A stretch of 11,376 bases of DNA from Bifidobacteriaceae bacterium (GTDB taxonomy: Bacteria; Actinomycetota; Actinomycetes; Actinomycetales; WQXJ01). Below are positions 1 to 7,243 of the stretch, piece by piece. Position 1 is the stretch's first letter. Each line of letters begins with the position of its first letter. Where the stretch lies: NCBI GenBank assembly GCA_031266115.1, contig JAISBQ010000027.1, positions 1 through 11,376 of the forward strand. Direction: 5' to 3'. Under the pieces are notes generated by a model. The model saw only the letters and a program-made list of their open reading frames with translations, ran no database searches and had not been told where the DNA came from. A program made the translations under genes and the position numbers.

Positions 1-1
1 C

Positions 2-79
2 GAGCTGTGGACGAAGGACAAACGCCTCGCGGCCGCGACGGCGAGACTCGCGGTTCCGCTCCATGCGACCGCGACCTGA
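2..79 (+). CDS. C-terminal fragment of a probable VapC-type PIN-domain protein (cut by window start)
   Basis: Reading from base 2 gives 25 residues ending at a TGA at 77-79: ELWTKDKRLAAA followed by TARLAVPLHATAT. The string LWTKDKRLAAAAxRL resembles the last strand and helix of VapC-family PIN-domain ribonucleases, where an Asp in an 'L-W/Y-T-x-D-x-x-L' context is one of the acidic Mg-binding residues. VapC toxins are about 130 residues and cleave RNA; they are normally encoded just after a small VapB antitoxin. Both would lie outside the window. The gene converges on the SHOCT-tailed gene, with only 15 bp between the two stop codons. Only 25 residues are visible, so the family call rests on one motif. 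A chance reading frame in high-GC DNA remains possible. Confidence 0.55.
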   Translation, partial: ELWTKDKRLAAATARLAVPLHATAT

Positions 80-94
80 GCGACCGCTCGTGGG

Positions 95-673
95 CTATGG
101 GCCCGACTGCTCGCCGTCAGCGCGCGCCCCGAGGAGGCGCCGCTTGGACTCGAACTCGTCGACAGTCAGCAGGTTTGCCGCGAGAAGCCTGGCGAGGCAT
201 CCCACCAGATCGTGGTCGCCATTCTGGGCAATCGCCCCGCCGGCGGGCGGCGGCGCCGCAGGCATCGAGTGACCGACGATGTCGATTCGGCGCGCCGCCG
301 CGGTCATCCGCTCGCCCAGGATCCGCCGTCGGGCAGGCACCGGCAGGCCCGCCAGCTCCAGTGCCAGCTGATAGAACGCGCCGGCTTCGTCATGGGGCGC
401 GTCGACAACGAGGGGGCCTGGGCCGAGACCCGTGTCCACGCCGGGACGCAGCGCCAATTCGACACGGGCCGTGGTCACCCCGCTGCGACGGCGGTCCGCC
501 CCAGCGACCGCACGGGTATCGAGGCTCCCGTGCGCCGGAGGGAGGCCATCGGGCGCGGTGCGGTGCGCACGGCCGGGGCGAGGCTCCCACTCGTAGCGAT
601 CGGGAAACACACGCAAGACGGCCGGAGCGCCGCCTACCCAGGCCTTGAAAGAGAAGATCTCCCGCCCGGTCAC
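95..673 (-). CDS. SHOCT-domain-containing hypothetical protein
   Basis: This is a 192-residue protein starting at GTG (673-671). The start overlaps the TGA of the upstream DUF885 gene in a GTGA overlap (670-673), so translation is probably coupled. Residues about 154-182 (DLVGCLARLLAANLLTVDEF, then ESKRRLLGA) match the pattern of a SHOCT motif, a short C-terminal helical hairpin with 'L-x-x-G-x-L-T-x-x-E-F-x-x-K-K-x-x-L-L'. It is common at the ends of bacterial proteins and its role is thought to be oligomerisation. The N-terminal part (FSFKAWVGG near residue 7, then charged strands and a hydrophobic helix at about 98-112) could be a small beta-rich PH-like domain. That part is inference from layout only. 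A basic, Ala-rich helix (113-131) and a Pro/Ala/Gly linker (138-148) precede SHOCT. There is no signal peptide or membrane segment. The function is unknown; the operon position behind two peptidases does not define it. Confidence 0.75.
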   Translation of the reverse strand: MTGREIFSFKAWVGGAPAVLRVFPDRYEWEPRPGRAHRTAPDGLPPAHGSLDTRAVAGADRRRSGVTTARVELALRPGVDTGLGPGPLVVDAPHDEAGAFYQLALELAGLPVPARRRILGERMTAAARRIDIVGHSMPAAPPPAGGAIAQNGDHDLVGCLARLLAANLLTVDEFESKRRLLGARADGEQSGP

Positions 674-2355
674 TCGAAGGCCCCGGACAGGGCGTCGCCC
701 AGGACATCGAGACCAAGCGGTCCCAGACGCAGGGCCCGCATGTGGAATCCTTTGAGGTCGAACTTCTCACCCGCAGCGACGGCCTCGGTCCGTGCGGCGT
801 CCCGTGCCGCGTTCCACAACCGCTCACCCACCTTGTACGAGGGAGCTTGGCCGGGCCACCCGAGGTAGCGCTCGAACTCGAAGCGGACAAAGCTCTCGTT
901 CATCGCGACGTTCCGGCGCAGGAATTCCCACCCCTTCTCGGCATCCCATCGGCCGCCACCCCACGCCCCGGGCGCCTCCAACCCCAGATGGACGCCGATG
1001 TCGAACACCACTCTGGCGGCGCGGAGCCGCTGGGCGTCGAGCATGCCGAGGCGATCGGCCGGGGTGAGGAGGAACCCGAGAGTATCCATGAGCCGCTCTG
1101 CATACAGCGCCCAGCCCTCGCCATGCCCTGACACCCAGCACATCGCCCGGCGCCAGCGGTTCAGCTCGGCGGCGTGATACGTCGTCAGGCCAATCTGCAT
1201 GTGGTGGCCGGGAACGCCCTCGTGGTACACCGTGGTCCGCTCGCGCCAGGTGCTGAACTCGGTGACGCCATCGGGCACGGACCACCACATCCGGCCCGGA
1301 CGGGCGAAGTCCTGGGACGGGCCCGTGTAGTAGATGCCGCCATCGTGGGTGGGCGCGATGAGGCATTCGAGCGCCCTGACAGGTTCCGGGATGTCGAAGT
1401 GTGTGCCGGCCAGCGCCTCCATGGCGGCAGCCGAGGTCTCGGTCATCCATGCCTGAAGGGCATCGGTCCCATGCAACCGGTAGTGGGGATCGGCGTCCAC
1501 CAGCGCAATCGCCTCGTCAACCGTCGTGCCCGGTCCGCCGATCGTCTCTGCGACCGCCGCCTGCTCACCCACCACGCGGTCCAGTTCGGCCAGCCCCCAT
1601 GCGTACGTCTCGTCGAGGTCGATCGTGGCCCCGAGGAAGCTGCGTGACGCCACCTGATAGCGGTCGCGCCCGACGCCATCGGCGGTGGGCGCAACCGGAG
1701 CGAGGCGATCGGCGAGGAACTGCGCCAACGCCCCATAGGCCGCCTTGGCCTGCGTGGCGCCGGTGGCGAGGTCGTGGGCCAGGGAGTCGGGCACGCCGTG
1801 GGCGCCGGCCGCGACTGTATCGAAGAAGCTCCCATCGGCGCTGAGCCGCTCCGCTTGTCCGATACCGATCCGCACCTGTCGCAGCGCCGGAACCAGACCC
1901 CGACGCACCCCCTCGCCTAGCGAGCGGTGGTAGGACGCGAGGCAGGCGGGGATGGCGGCGAGGCGGGTGGCGATGGTCGCCCACTGGTCGGGAGTGTCGT
2001 GGGGCATGAGGTCGAACACGCCCCGGACATCCTGGAGGGGTGAGGCGATGTTGTTGAGCGAGCGCAGGTGATCGCCCGCCTCGAACAGCTCGCGGTGAGT
2101 CCCCAGGCGCTCGCGCATCGCGGCCACCGTGATGCGGTCGACGGCATCGACGGGCACTGCGGCGTCCAGCGCGCGCAGGGTGGTGGTGGTCAGCTCGTCA
2201 CGAGCGGCGTGGCCTTCGGGGGACAGATCATCGAGGCGCGAATCGTGGGCGTCGATCCCGGCGAACGTTGCGTCTATGGGGCTGAGGGCGGCGAGCGAAT
2301 CGGCGTACTGGTTGGCTAGGGCATCCACAGCGGTGGGGGTGCGGGGTGCGGTCAT
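670..2355 (-). CDS. DUF885 family protein, putative zinc metallopeptidase
   Basis: The protein has 561 residues, close to the usual size of full-length DUF885 proteins (about 550-600). Residues 378-385 read HEGVPGHH, the family's HExxPGH-type motif, and 410-420 read GHGEGWALYAE, whose Glu follows in zinc-dependent gluzincin-like enzymes. These motifs support a hydrolase with a metal site, probably acting on peptides, though substrates in this family are poorly defined. The body is largely helical and has no signal peptide, so it is predicted cytoplasmic. I chose ATG at 2355 because TACCGT lies 6 nt upstream in a leaderless arrangement; an in-frame GTG at 2373 would add six residues. The gene lies 29 bp downstream of pepA on the same strand and overlaps the next gene by 4 nt at its stop. 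Together with PepA it suggests a peptide-degradation unit. Confidence 0.93.
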   Translation of the reverse strand: MTAPRTPTAVDALANQYADSLAALSPIDATFAGIDAHDSRLDDLSPEGHAARDELTTTTLRALDAAVPVDAVDRITVAAMRERLGTHRELFEAGDHLRSLNNIASPLQDVRGVFDLMPHDTPDQWATIATRLAAIPACLASYHRSLGEGVRRGLVPALRQVRIGIGQAERLSADGSFFDTVAAGAHGVPDSLAHDLATGATQAKAAYGALAQFLADRLAPVAPTADGVGRDRYQVASRSFLGATIDLDETYAWGLAELDRVVGEQAAVAETIGGPGTTVDEAIALVDADPHYRLHGTDALQAWMTETSAAAMEALAGTHFDIPEPVRALECLIAPTHDGGIYYTGPSQDFARPGRMWWSVPDGVTEFSTWRERTTVYHEGVPGHHMQIGLTTYHAAELNRWRRAMCWVSGHGEGWALYAERLMDTLGFLLTPADRLGMLDAQRLRAARVVFDIGVHLGLEAPGAWGGGRWDAEKGWEFLRRNVAMNESFVRFEFERYLGWPGQAPSYKVGERLWNAARDAARTEAVAAGEKFDLKGFHMRALRLGPLGLDVLGDALSGAFE

Positions 2356-2361
2356 CCCCCA

Positions 2362-2367
2362 ACGGTA
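2362..2367 (-). promoter_or_regulatory. Putative leaderless -10 element of the DUF885 gene (TACCGT)
   Basis: On the minus strand the hexamer TACCGT is followed by 6 nt (TGGGGG) and then the ATG at 2355. TANNNT placed 6-8 nt before a start codon is the usual layout of actinobacterial leaderless transcripts, in which the first base of the start codon is +1. No Shine-Dalgarno sequence at useful spacing is present; the GGGGG run abuts the ATG. This would give the DUF885-SHOCT pair its own promoter in addition to read-through from pepA. No clear -35 was seen. Confidence 0.5.
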
Positions 2368-2384
2368 GGGCACGCCGGTGGACG

Positions 2385-3881
2385 TTACCGCCCCGCCCTC
2401 GCCTCAAGGAGAGCAACGAGTGTGCGGACCCCGTACCCCGTGGCGCCTTGCGGTGTGTAGTCGACAGCCTCGCCGGTCCGGAACGCCGGGCCGGCGACAT
2501 CGATATGCGCCCACGGCCGGGCGTCGGTGAACTCCCGAAGGAACAGCCCAGCCACGAGCATTCCCCCGTCCCGCCCGCCGATGTTCGCAATATCCGCGAC
2601 GGGTGAATCGAGCGACGCACGTAGGTCCGTGGGCAGCGGCATCGGCCACATCGACTCGCCCGACGCCTCGCTCGCCGCCAGAACCTCGGCCCGGGCATCG
2701 TCGGTACCCATCACCCCAGCGATCCGCGGACCCAGCGCCAGCACCTGCGTGCCGGTGAGCGTGGCAATATCGACGATGACGTCCGGAGTCTCCCGCGCCG
2801 CAGCCACCAGGGCGTCGGCCAAGACCAGGCGGCCCTCCGCGTCGGTGTTGAGGACCTCCACCGTGGTGCCGCCGAGAATGGAGATGACGTCGCCCGGCCT
2901 TCCAGCGGTCCCAGAGGGCATGTTCTCCGCCAGCGCAAGCCAGCCGGTGACCTTGACCGGAAGCTTGAGCTTGGCGGCCGCGATGACCGCTCCTGCGACG
3001 GCGGCCGCCCCGGCCATGTCGCATTTCATGGTGGTCATCGAGGCTGGGGTCTTCAGCGACAGCCCACCCGAGTCGAAAGTGATGCCCTTGCCCACCAGGG
3101 CGACATGGGCTGTGGCCTTGGGGCCCGACCAGACAAGCTTGACCAGTCGCGGTGGGTGGACCGAGCCCCGGCCGACCGCGAGGATCCCGCCGTAACCGCC
3201 GTCGGCGAGATCGTCGCCGTCCAGGATGGTTACCTTGACTCCGCAGCTCTTCGCGGCGGCTCGGACGGCCGCCGCCAAGGCGACGGGAGGAAGATCGTTG
3301 GGAGCGGTGTTGACCAGGTCACGTGTTTCCGCGACCGCTTGGGCGACGATGGCGGCGCGGGCAGCGATCGCGACCGCGGCCGGGGTCTTGGCCAGTGGGG
3401 TGATCACTGTGATGTCGCTGGGTGGCTGGGGGCCGGCCTCGGTGCGATATCGCGTGAACGCATAGGTGCCGAGCAGTGCGCCCTCACCGACGGCTCCGAT
3501 AGCGGGAACGGTGTCGGAGCCGAACGCGAGTGCGACCCGGTCGGCTCCGGCCAGCTGCCTCACGGCGGCTCCCGCCGCGCGCCGGAGGGCTTCGAGGGAG
3601 AGGTGAGTGGCGTCATCGTCGGCGTCGCCCAGGCCTACCACCGCGAGTGTCGCGGCGGTGACCACGGCGGGGGAGCCGAAGCGCGCCATCTCGCCGGTCT
3701 TCGCGGTGAATCCCAAGGTCGGCAAGACCTCGGCGAGATGTTGGGCGAGGCCCGGAGGCACAGCGTCCGGATGGGCGAGGCGGACTCCGCCGGGAACGCG
3801 GTGGGCGGCGACCACCAGGACATCGGTGTCAAGTGTCGCGGGGGACGAGGCGCTGAGATTCAGGTTGGGCACCCGCGTCAT
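2385..3881 (-). CDS. pepA: Leucyl aminopeptidase (M17 family)
   Basis: This is a 498-residue cytosolic M17 aminopeptidase that removes N-terminal amino acids from peptides using two metal ions; the family forms hexamers of about 500-residue subunits. From the ATG at 3881, residues 264-277 (GKGITFDSGGLSLK) carry the metal-binding Lys265 and Asp270 and the catalytic Lys277. MKCDMAGA holds Asp288. Residues 345-352 (NTDAEGRL) are the family signature with Asp347, Glu349 and Arg351. The first ~160 residues form the less conserved alpha/beta N-terminal domain. Two starts are possible: GTG at 3905 (MDRVSG...) and ATG at 3881 (MTRVPNLNLS). I prefer the ATG because actinobacterial PepA proteins usually begin close to such a 'VPxLxLS' strand, but neither start has a convincing Shine-Dalgarno sequence. 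It is the first gene of the minus-strand cluster with DUF885 and is divergent from pyrD. Confidence 0.96.
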   Translation of the reverse strand: MTRVPNLNLSASSPATLDTDVLVVAAHRVPGGVRLAHPDAVPPGLAQHLAEVLPTLGFTAKTGEMARFGSPAVVTAATLAVVGLGDADDDATHLSLEALRRAAGAAVRQLAGADRVALAFGSDTVPAIGAVGEGALLGTYAFTRYRTEAGPQPPSDITVITPLAKTPAAVAIAARAAIVAQAVAETRDLVNTAPNDLPPVALAAAVRAAAKSCGVKVTILDGDDLADGGYGGILAVGRGSVHPPRLVKLVWSGPKATAHVALVGKGITFDSGGLSLKTPASMTTMKCDMAGAAAVAGAVIAAAKLKLPVKVTGWLALAENMPSGTAGRPGDVISILGGTTVEVLNTDAEGRLVLADALVAAARETPDVIVDIATLTGTQVLALGPRIAGVMGTDDARAEVLAASEASGESMWPMPLPTDLRASLDSPVADIANIGGRDGGMLVAGLFLREFTDARPWAHIDVAGPAFRTGEAVDYTPQGATGYGVRTLVALLEARAGR

Positions 3882-3977
3882 GGTAGTGCCACTGACACGG
3901 TCCACCCCTCATGGGGTCGGCGCGCCTGCGCGGTCTCACCGGCGCGGCGCGCGCGAGGTCCGGTAACGTGGCGGCTC
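3882..3977. promoter_or_regulatory. Divergent promoter region between pepA and pyrD
   Basis: These 96 bp separate the chosen pepA start (minus) and the pyrD start (plus). The plus-strand side has a clear TAACGT hexamer near pyrD. No comparable TANNNT element at 6-8 nt was found in front of either pepA start. The middle (about 3917-3958) is rich in GCGC and CGCG runs and contains no gene. If pepA begins at GTG 3905 the intergenic region shrinks to 72 bp. Confidence 0.5.
3964..3969 (+). promoter_or_regulatory. Putative leaderless -10 element of pyrD (TAACGT)
   Basis: TAACGT fits TANNNT and ends 8 nt before the GTG at 3978. No Shine-Dalgarno sequence precedes that GTG. The spacing is one base longer than the commonest 7 nt, so the assignment is less certain than for the reductase and dipeptidase genes. 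Confidence 0.4.
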
Positions 3978-5072
3978 GTGTACCGGATGCTGTTTGAGCG
4001 ACTGCTGGTGCGTCTCGATCCCGAGCTGGCACACCGCCTGGCCTTCGTCGCGATCCGGGTTGCTGGCGCGATCCCGCCCGTTCGCGCCGTGGTGCACCGG
4101 ATTTTCGTCCGTCGCCGGCCCCCGCCTGTCTGCGTCTTCGGACGCGACGTGCCGGGGCGTCTCGGCCTGGCGGCCGGTTTCGCCAAGAACGCCGAGGGGA
4201 TTGCCGGATTGACCATGCTGGGCTTTTCCCACGTCGAGGTGGGCACGGTGACCACCCTCGCGCAGAGCGGCAACGAGCCTCCGCGTCTGTGGCGGATCAC
4301 CGAACGCCGGGCGTTGCGCAACCGGATGGGATTCAACAACCAGGGGGCGGCGCGAATCGCCCGGCGACTCGCGCGGGTGCGGCGGACGCGGGCGGGGCGG
4401 GACGCCATCGTCGGGGTGAACATCGGCAAGTCCAAGGTGACGCCACTGGACCGAGCGCCGGCCGATTACCGAACGAGCGCGCGCCTGCTCGCGCCTCACG
4501 CGGACTATCTAGTGGTGAACGTGTCGTCGCCCAACACGCCGGGCCTACGGGACCTGCAGGAGACTGAGGCCTTGCGGGCGGTCCTCCAGGCGGCTCGCCA
4601 AGGCGCCGACGACGGCGTGGCGGCGATGCGGGACGGCAGGGCCTGCGGTCTGAGCGCGACGCGACCGAACGCTGGCCATTCCGGCGCGGGAGGCTGGGAC
4701 GCGCGGCGCGGTGGGCGTGTGCCGCTGCTGGTAAAAATCGCTCCCGACTTGTCGGATGACGACATCGACCAGATCGCCGACCTCGCGAGCGAACTCGGGC
4801 TAGCGGGTGTGGTGGCCGTGAACACGACGATCGGGCATGAGTATGGGCCAGGCGGTCTGTCGGGGCCACCTCTGCGAGAGCGAGGCGTCGAGGTGGTGCG
4901 CCGTCTGCGGGAGCGCCTGGGCAGCGAGGCCGTGGTGATCGGTGTGGGTGGCATCGAGCGGCCGGAGGACGCCCGTGCCTACCTGGCCGCCGGGGCGACA
5001 CTCGTTCAGGCGTACACGGCGTTCATCTACTGGGGACCGGCATGGGCGGGTCGCCTGAATGCCGTCCTGTGA
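3978..5072 (+). CDS. pyrD: Dihydroorotate dehydrogenase (quinone), class 2
   Basis: The 364-residue enzyme oxidises dihydroorotate to orotate in pyrimidine synthesis, passing electrons through FMN to membrane quinone. Residues 62-74 (LGLAAGFAKNAEG) carry the FMN-contacting Lys70. RNRMGFNN ends at 121. Residues 181-190 (NVSSPNTPGL) place the class 2 catalytic Ser at 184. LVKIAPDLS holds Lys253, VNTTI holds Asn282 and Thr283, and GGLSG holds Ser295. The amphipathic start, VYRMLFERLL then VRLDPELAHRLAF, is the membrane-associating N-terminal helix of class 2 enzymes and fixes the GTG at 3978 as the start; ATG 3987 is the alternative. The open frame continues upstream through antisense pepA but that part is not coding. 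Unusual: about 27 extra residues, Gly/Arg-rich, between the helix ending near 210 and the VPLLVKIAPDL strand. Confidence 0.95.
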   Translation: MYRMLFERLLVRLDPELAHRLAFVAIRVAGAIPPVRAVVHRIFVRRRPPPVCVFGRDVPGRLGLAAGFAKNAEGIAGLTMLGFSHVEVGTVTTLAQSGNEPPRLWRITERRALRNRMGFNNQGAARIARRLARVRRTRAGRDAIVGVNIGKSKVTPLDRAPADYRTSARLLAPHADYLVVNVSSPNTPGLRDLQETEALRAVLQAARQGADDGVAAMRDGRACGLSATRPNAGHSGAGGWDARRGGRVPLLVKIAPDLSDDDIDQIADLASELGLAGVVAVNTTIGHEYGPGGLSGPPLRERGVEVVRRLRERLGSEAVVIGVGGIERPEDARAYLAAGATLVQAYTAFIYWGPAWAGRLNAVL

Positions 5073-5095
5073 CAGGCATCACACCAGGTGAGGGT

Positions 5096-5114
5096 CGGGC
5101 GACTACATCGCCCG
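5096..5114 (+). terminator. Perfect 7-bp hairpin between pyrD and the PBP gene, possible U-less terminator
   Basis: CGGGCGA (5096-5102) pairs with TCGCCCG (5108-5114) around a 5-nt CTACA loop, 24 nt after the pyrD stop. There is no T-run after it, so it is not a classical intrinsic terminator. It may be a weak U-less terminator, an mRNA 3'-end stabiliser, or chance in GC-rich DNA. It lies upstream of the preferred PBP start. Confidence 0.25.
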
Positions 5115-5155
5115 CCGGTGTGGTCACCAGAGGCCTGGCGCGTGGGCGCCGAAGC

Positions 5156-7243
5156 ATGTGGCGGGTGCTGGCGGCCAGCCTGGCATGTGCGCTCGTTGTG
5201 GCTGGGTGCACCGAGGCCGGCAAGACGCCGGGGCCCACGCCATCGGCCTCCAGCTCAGGGTCGGACGATGGCGGCGAGGTAGGCTCCGCCCACGATCTTG
5301 CTGAGGCCATCGCGGAGGGATTCAACGCCGGGAGCTGGGATGCCATCTCCTGGGTCAGCGCCGATGACGCCGTACTGGCGGACGCGCACGCGAACGCTGC
5401 GCGATGGTTGGGGATGGTCCACGACCTGCGGTACTTCACCGCCGAGATGACGCTGGATGAGGTGGTGGATCCGCCGTCCGCTCCACCGGAGGGTGGGACG
5501 AGCGCGGTGACCGCTCGATACACGGTGACGTGGGAGTGTTACCCGCGCGGCAGCGACGCCGAGGATGCCGTCGCGACGTTCGCGATGGACACCTGGGCGC
5601 GCCTGATCCGCCCGGCGGGCGGGGCGGTGTCTGGTCCGGGTGCCTGGCAGGCGGTGTGGCAAGCCGCGCTGATTGTCGGGGAGGCGATGGACGATGACGC
5701 CGAGCTTGTCGAAGAGCGCCAGGTCGCGCCGCGCGGGAACATTCTCGGAGCTGACAATGCTGTGCTTGTCACCGACCGTGACGTCGAGCACGTGGGGGTG
5801 AACAAGCCGATGGTGAGGGAGGGTGAGGACGTCATCGCTGTCGCGCGCCGTCTTGCCGAGGTCCTCGAGATCGATCCTGACGCCTACGCGATGCGTGTCG
5901 AGGCCGGTGGGCCGCAGGCGTTCGTGCCGGCGTTGACGCTGCGGGCGGGACAGGTCGGCGCCTATGACCTCAGCGAGTTCGGCGCGTCGGTCCTCGTCCA
6001 AGCCGGCACCTTGCCTTTGGCTCCGACAAGGGAGTTCGCTCGCGCCCTGTTGGGGACCGCCGGTGAGGCGACGGCCGAGATCGTCGAGGGGTCCGACGGA
6101 GCCATCGCGGCGGGAGACGTGGTGGGACTGTCCGGGCTCCAACGGGTCTTCGATGAGCTGCTGCGCGGCAGACCGGGGGTGAGTCTGCGCGCGGAGCCGG
6201 CCACCGAGCCGCCGGGGGAGACGACGGGAACGGCGCACGCCATCGATCTGGGTGGTGTGGAGGCGCAACCGGGCCAGAGCGTGGTGGTGACACTCGATGA
6301 GGGGATTCAGACGGCAGCAGACAATGCCGTGGCCGGCGCTGCCGGTTCCCGCGTGGCCCTCGTGGCGATCCGCCCCTCGTCGGGGGCGGTGGTCGCCGTG
6401 GCCAATTCCCCCGACACCCAGGGCATCAACATCGCAATGGAAGGACGCTACCCGCCCGGCTCGGTGTTCAAGATAGCCACCGTGCTCGCCATGATCCGCT
6501 CGGGGATGCATGCCGACACCATGGTTGCGTGTCCATCGAGCTTGACCGTAGATGGCCGCCAGTTCGGGAACTATGACGGCTATCCCTCGTCTGGCCTGGG
6601 ATCCATCACCCTGAGCCGAGCGTTCGCCCTGTCCTGCAACACCGCCTTTCTCGGTGCGGCCGACGCGGTCGACACCGAGGCGTTGGCGGCAGCGGCTGCG
6701 GACCTTGGCGTGGGCATCACTACACACCTCGGCATCGATGCGTTCGGCGGTGAAGTCCCCGCCGACGCGGAGGGAACCGCCCGCGCGGCCGAGATGATCG
6801 GGCAAGGTCAGGTGGTGGTCACCCCGCTGACGATGGCGACGGTCGCGGCATCGGTCATGGCTGGGACACGGGTGGAACCCCAGTTGGTGCTGACGCCGAA
6901 GGACAGCGGCAGCGACTATGCGTCCGGTCCGTCAGGCTTGACCGACGAGGAAGCATCGATCCTGCGGACCATGATGCGTGAGGCCGTGACCTCAGGCACC
7001 GCTGGAGCCCTGGCCGACCTGGGGCCCGGAATCGGCGCCAAGACGGGAACCGCAGAGTTCGGCGACGAGGTCCCACCTCAGACCCACGCGTGGATGCTCG
7101 CCACCGACGCCGAGCGGGACCTCGCCGTCGCTGTCCTCGTCGAGGGCGGCGATTCGGGGAGCGAAACCGCCGGGCCCATCGTGGCGACGTTCCTCACCCA
7201 GGCCCGGGGCGCCTCGGCCGGCGAGCCGGTTGAGGCACCTTAG
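5156..7243 (+). CDS. Penicillin-binding transpeptidase, class B-like, predicted lipoprotein
   Basis: This 695-residue protein is predicted to cross-link peptidoglycan stem peptides outside the membrane. Residues 1-18 (MWRVLAASLACALVVAGC) are a lipoprotein signal with lipobox VAGC, Cys18 being the lipid anchor, followed by a Ser/Gly/Pro linker. Residues about 46-185 resemble an NTF2-like N-terminal domain of the MecA_N type (AEAIAEGFNAGSWDAISWV). Next comes a middle domain containing QVAPRGNILG, typical of the PBP dimerisation domain. The C-terminal transpeptidase has all three motifs: SVFK (Ser436, Lys439), SCN (493-495) and KTG (629-631). The start at 5156 fits the signal peptide. In-frame ATG 5042, preceded by GGGGA inside pyrD, and GTG 5120 would add residues 5' of the signal; bases 5042-5155 lack the strong G/C third-base bias of the rest, arguing against them. 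A specific role (cell wall synthesis versus beta-lactam tolerance) cannot be told from sequence. Confidence 0.93.
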   Translation: MWRVLAASLACALVVAGCTEAGKTPGPTPSASSSGSDDGGEVGSAHDLAEAIAEGFNAGSWDAISWVSADDAVLADAHANAARWLGMVHDLRYFTAEMTLDEVVDPPSAPPEGGTSAVTARYTVTWECYPRGSDAEDAVATFAMDTWARLIRPAGGAVSGPGAWQAVWQAALIVGEAMDDDAELVEERQVAPRGNILGADNAVLVTDRDVEHVGVNKPMVREGEDVIAVARRLAEVLEIDPDAYAMRVEAGGPQAFVPALTLRAGQVGAYDLSEFGASVLVQAGTLPLAPTREFARALLGTAGEATAEIVEGSDGAIAAGDVVGLSGLQRVFDELLRGRPGVSLRAEPATEPPGETTGTAHAIDLGGVEAQPGQSVVVTLDEGIQTAADNAVAGAAGSRVALVAIRPSSGAVVAVANSPDTQGINIAMEGRYPPGSVFKIATVLAMIRSGMHADTMVACPSSLTVDGRQFGNYDGYPSSGLGSITLSRAFALSCNTAFLGAADAVDTEALAAAAADLGVGITTHLGIDAFGGEVPADAEGTARAAEMIGQGQVVVTPLTMATVAASVMAGTRVEPQLVLTPKDSGSDYASGPSGLTDEEASILRTMMREAVTSGTAGALADLGPGIGAKTGTAEFGDEVPPQTHAWMLATDAERDLAVAVLVEGGDSGSETAGPIVATFLTQARGASAGEPVEAP

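Noticed and set aside
78..89. GAGC/GCTC mini-hairpin between the convergent VapC-like and SHOCT gene stops
   Set aside because: Only a 4-bp stem without a T-run; expected by chance in this composition.
7..890. Long overlapping plus-strand frames (7-648, 212-868) and a minus frame (390-890)
   Set aside because: Arg/Pro/Gly-rich, no domain signature, antisense or shifted to the SHOCT and DUF885 genes; explained by few stop codons in high-GC DNA.
2382..3969. Shared CGGTAACGT string before DUF885 (minus, 2382-2390) and pyrD (plus, 3961-3969)
   Set aside because: The first copy contains the pepA stop codon and sits at a different distance from its start; likely coincidence rather than a shared operator.
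3105..3977. 291-codon in-frame upstream extension of pyrD through antisense pepA
   Set aside because: Low-complexity Gly/Asp/Arg-rich translation with no PyrD homology; the class 2 PyrD N-terminal helix begins at GTG 3978.
5042..5155. Upstream ATG of the PBP with GGGGA 5 nt before it, overlapping pyrD
   Set aside because: The added 38 residues lack the G/C third-base bias of the rest and would push the lipoprotein signal 38 residues inward.
5255..6805. 516-codon minus-strand frame opposite the PBP gene
   Set aside because: Arg/His-rich, no recognisable motif, mirrors the codon bias of the real plus-strand gene which has all three transpeptidase motifs.
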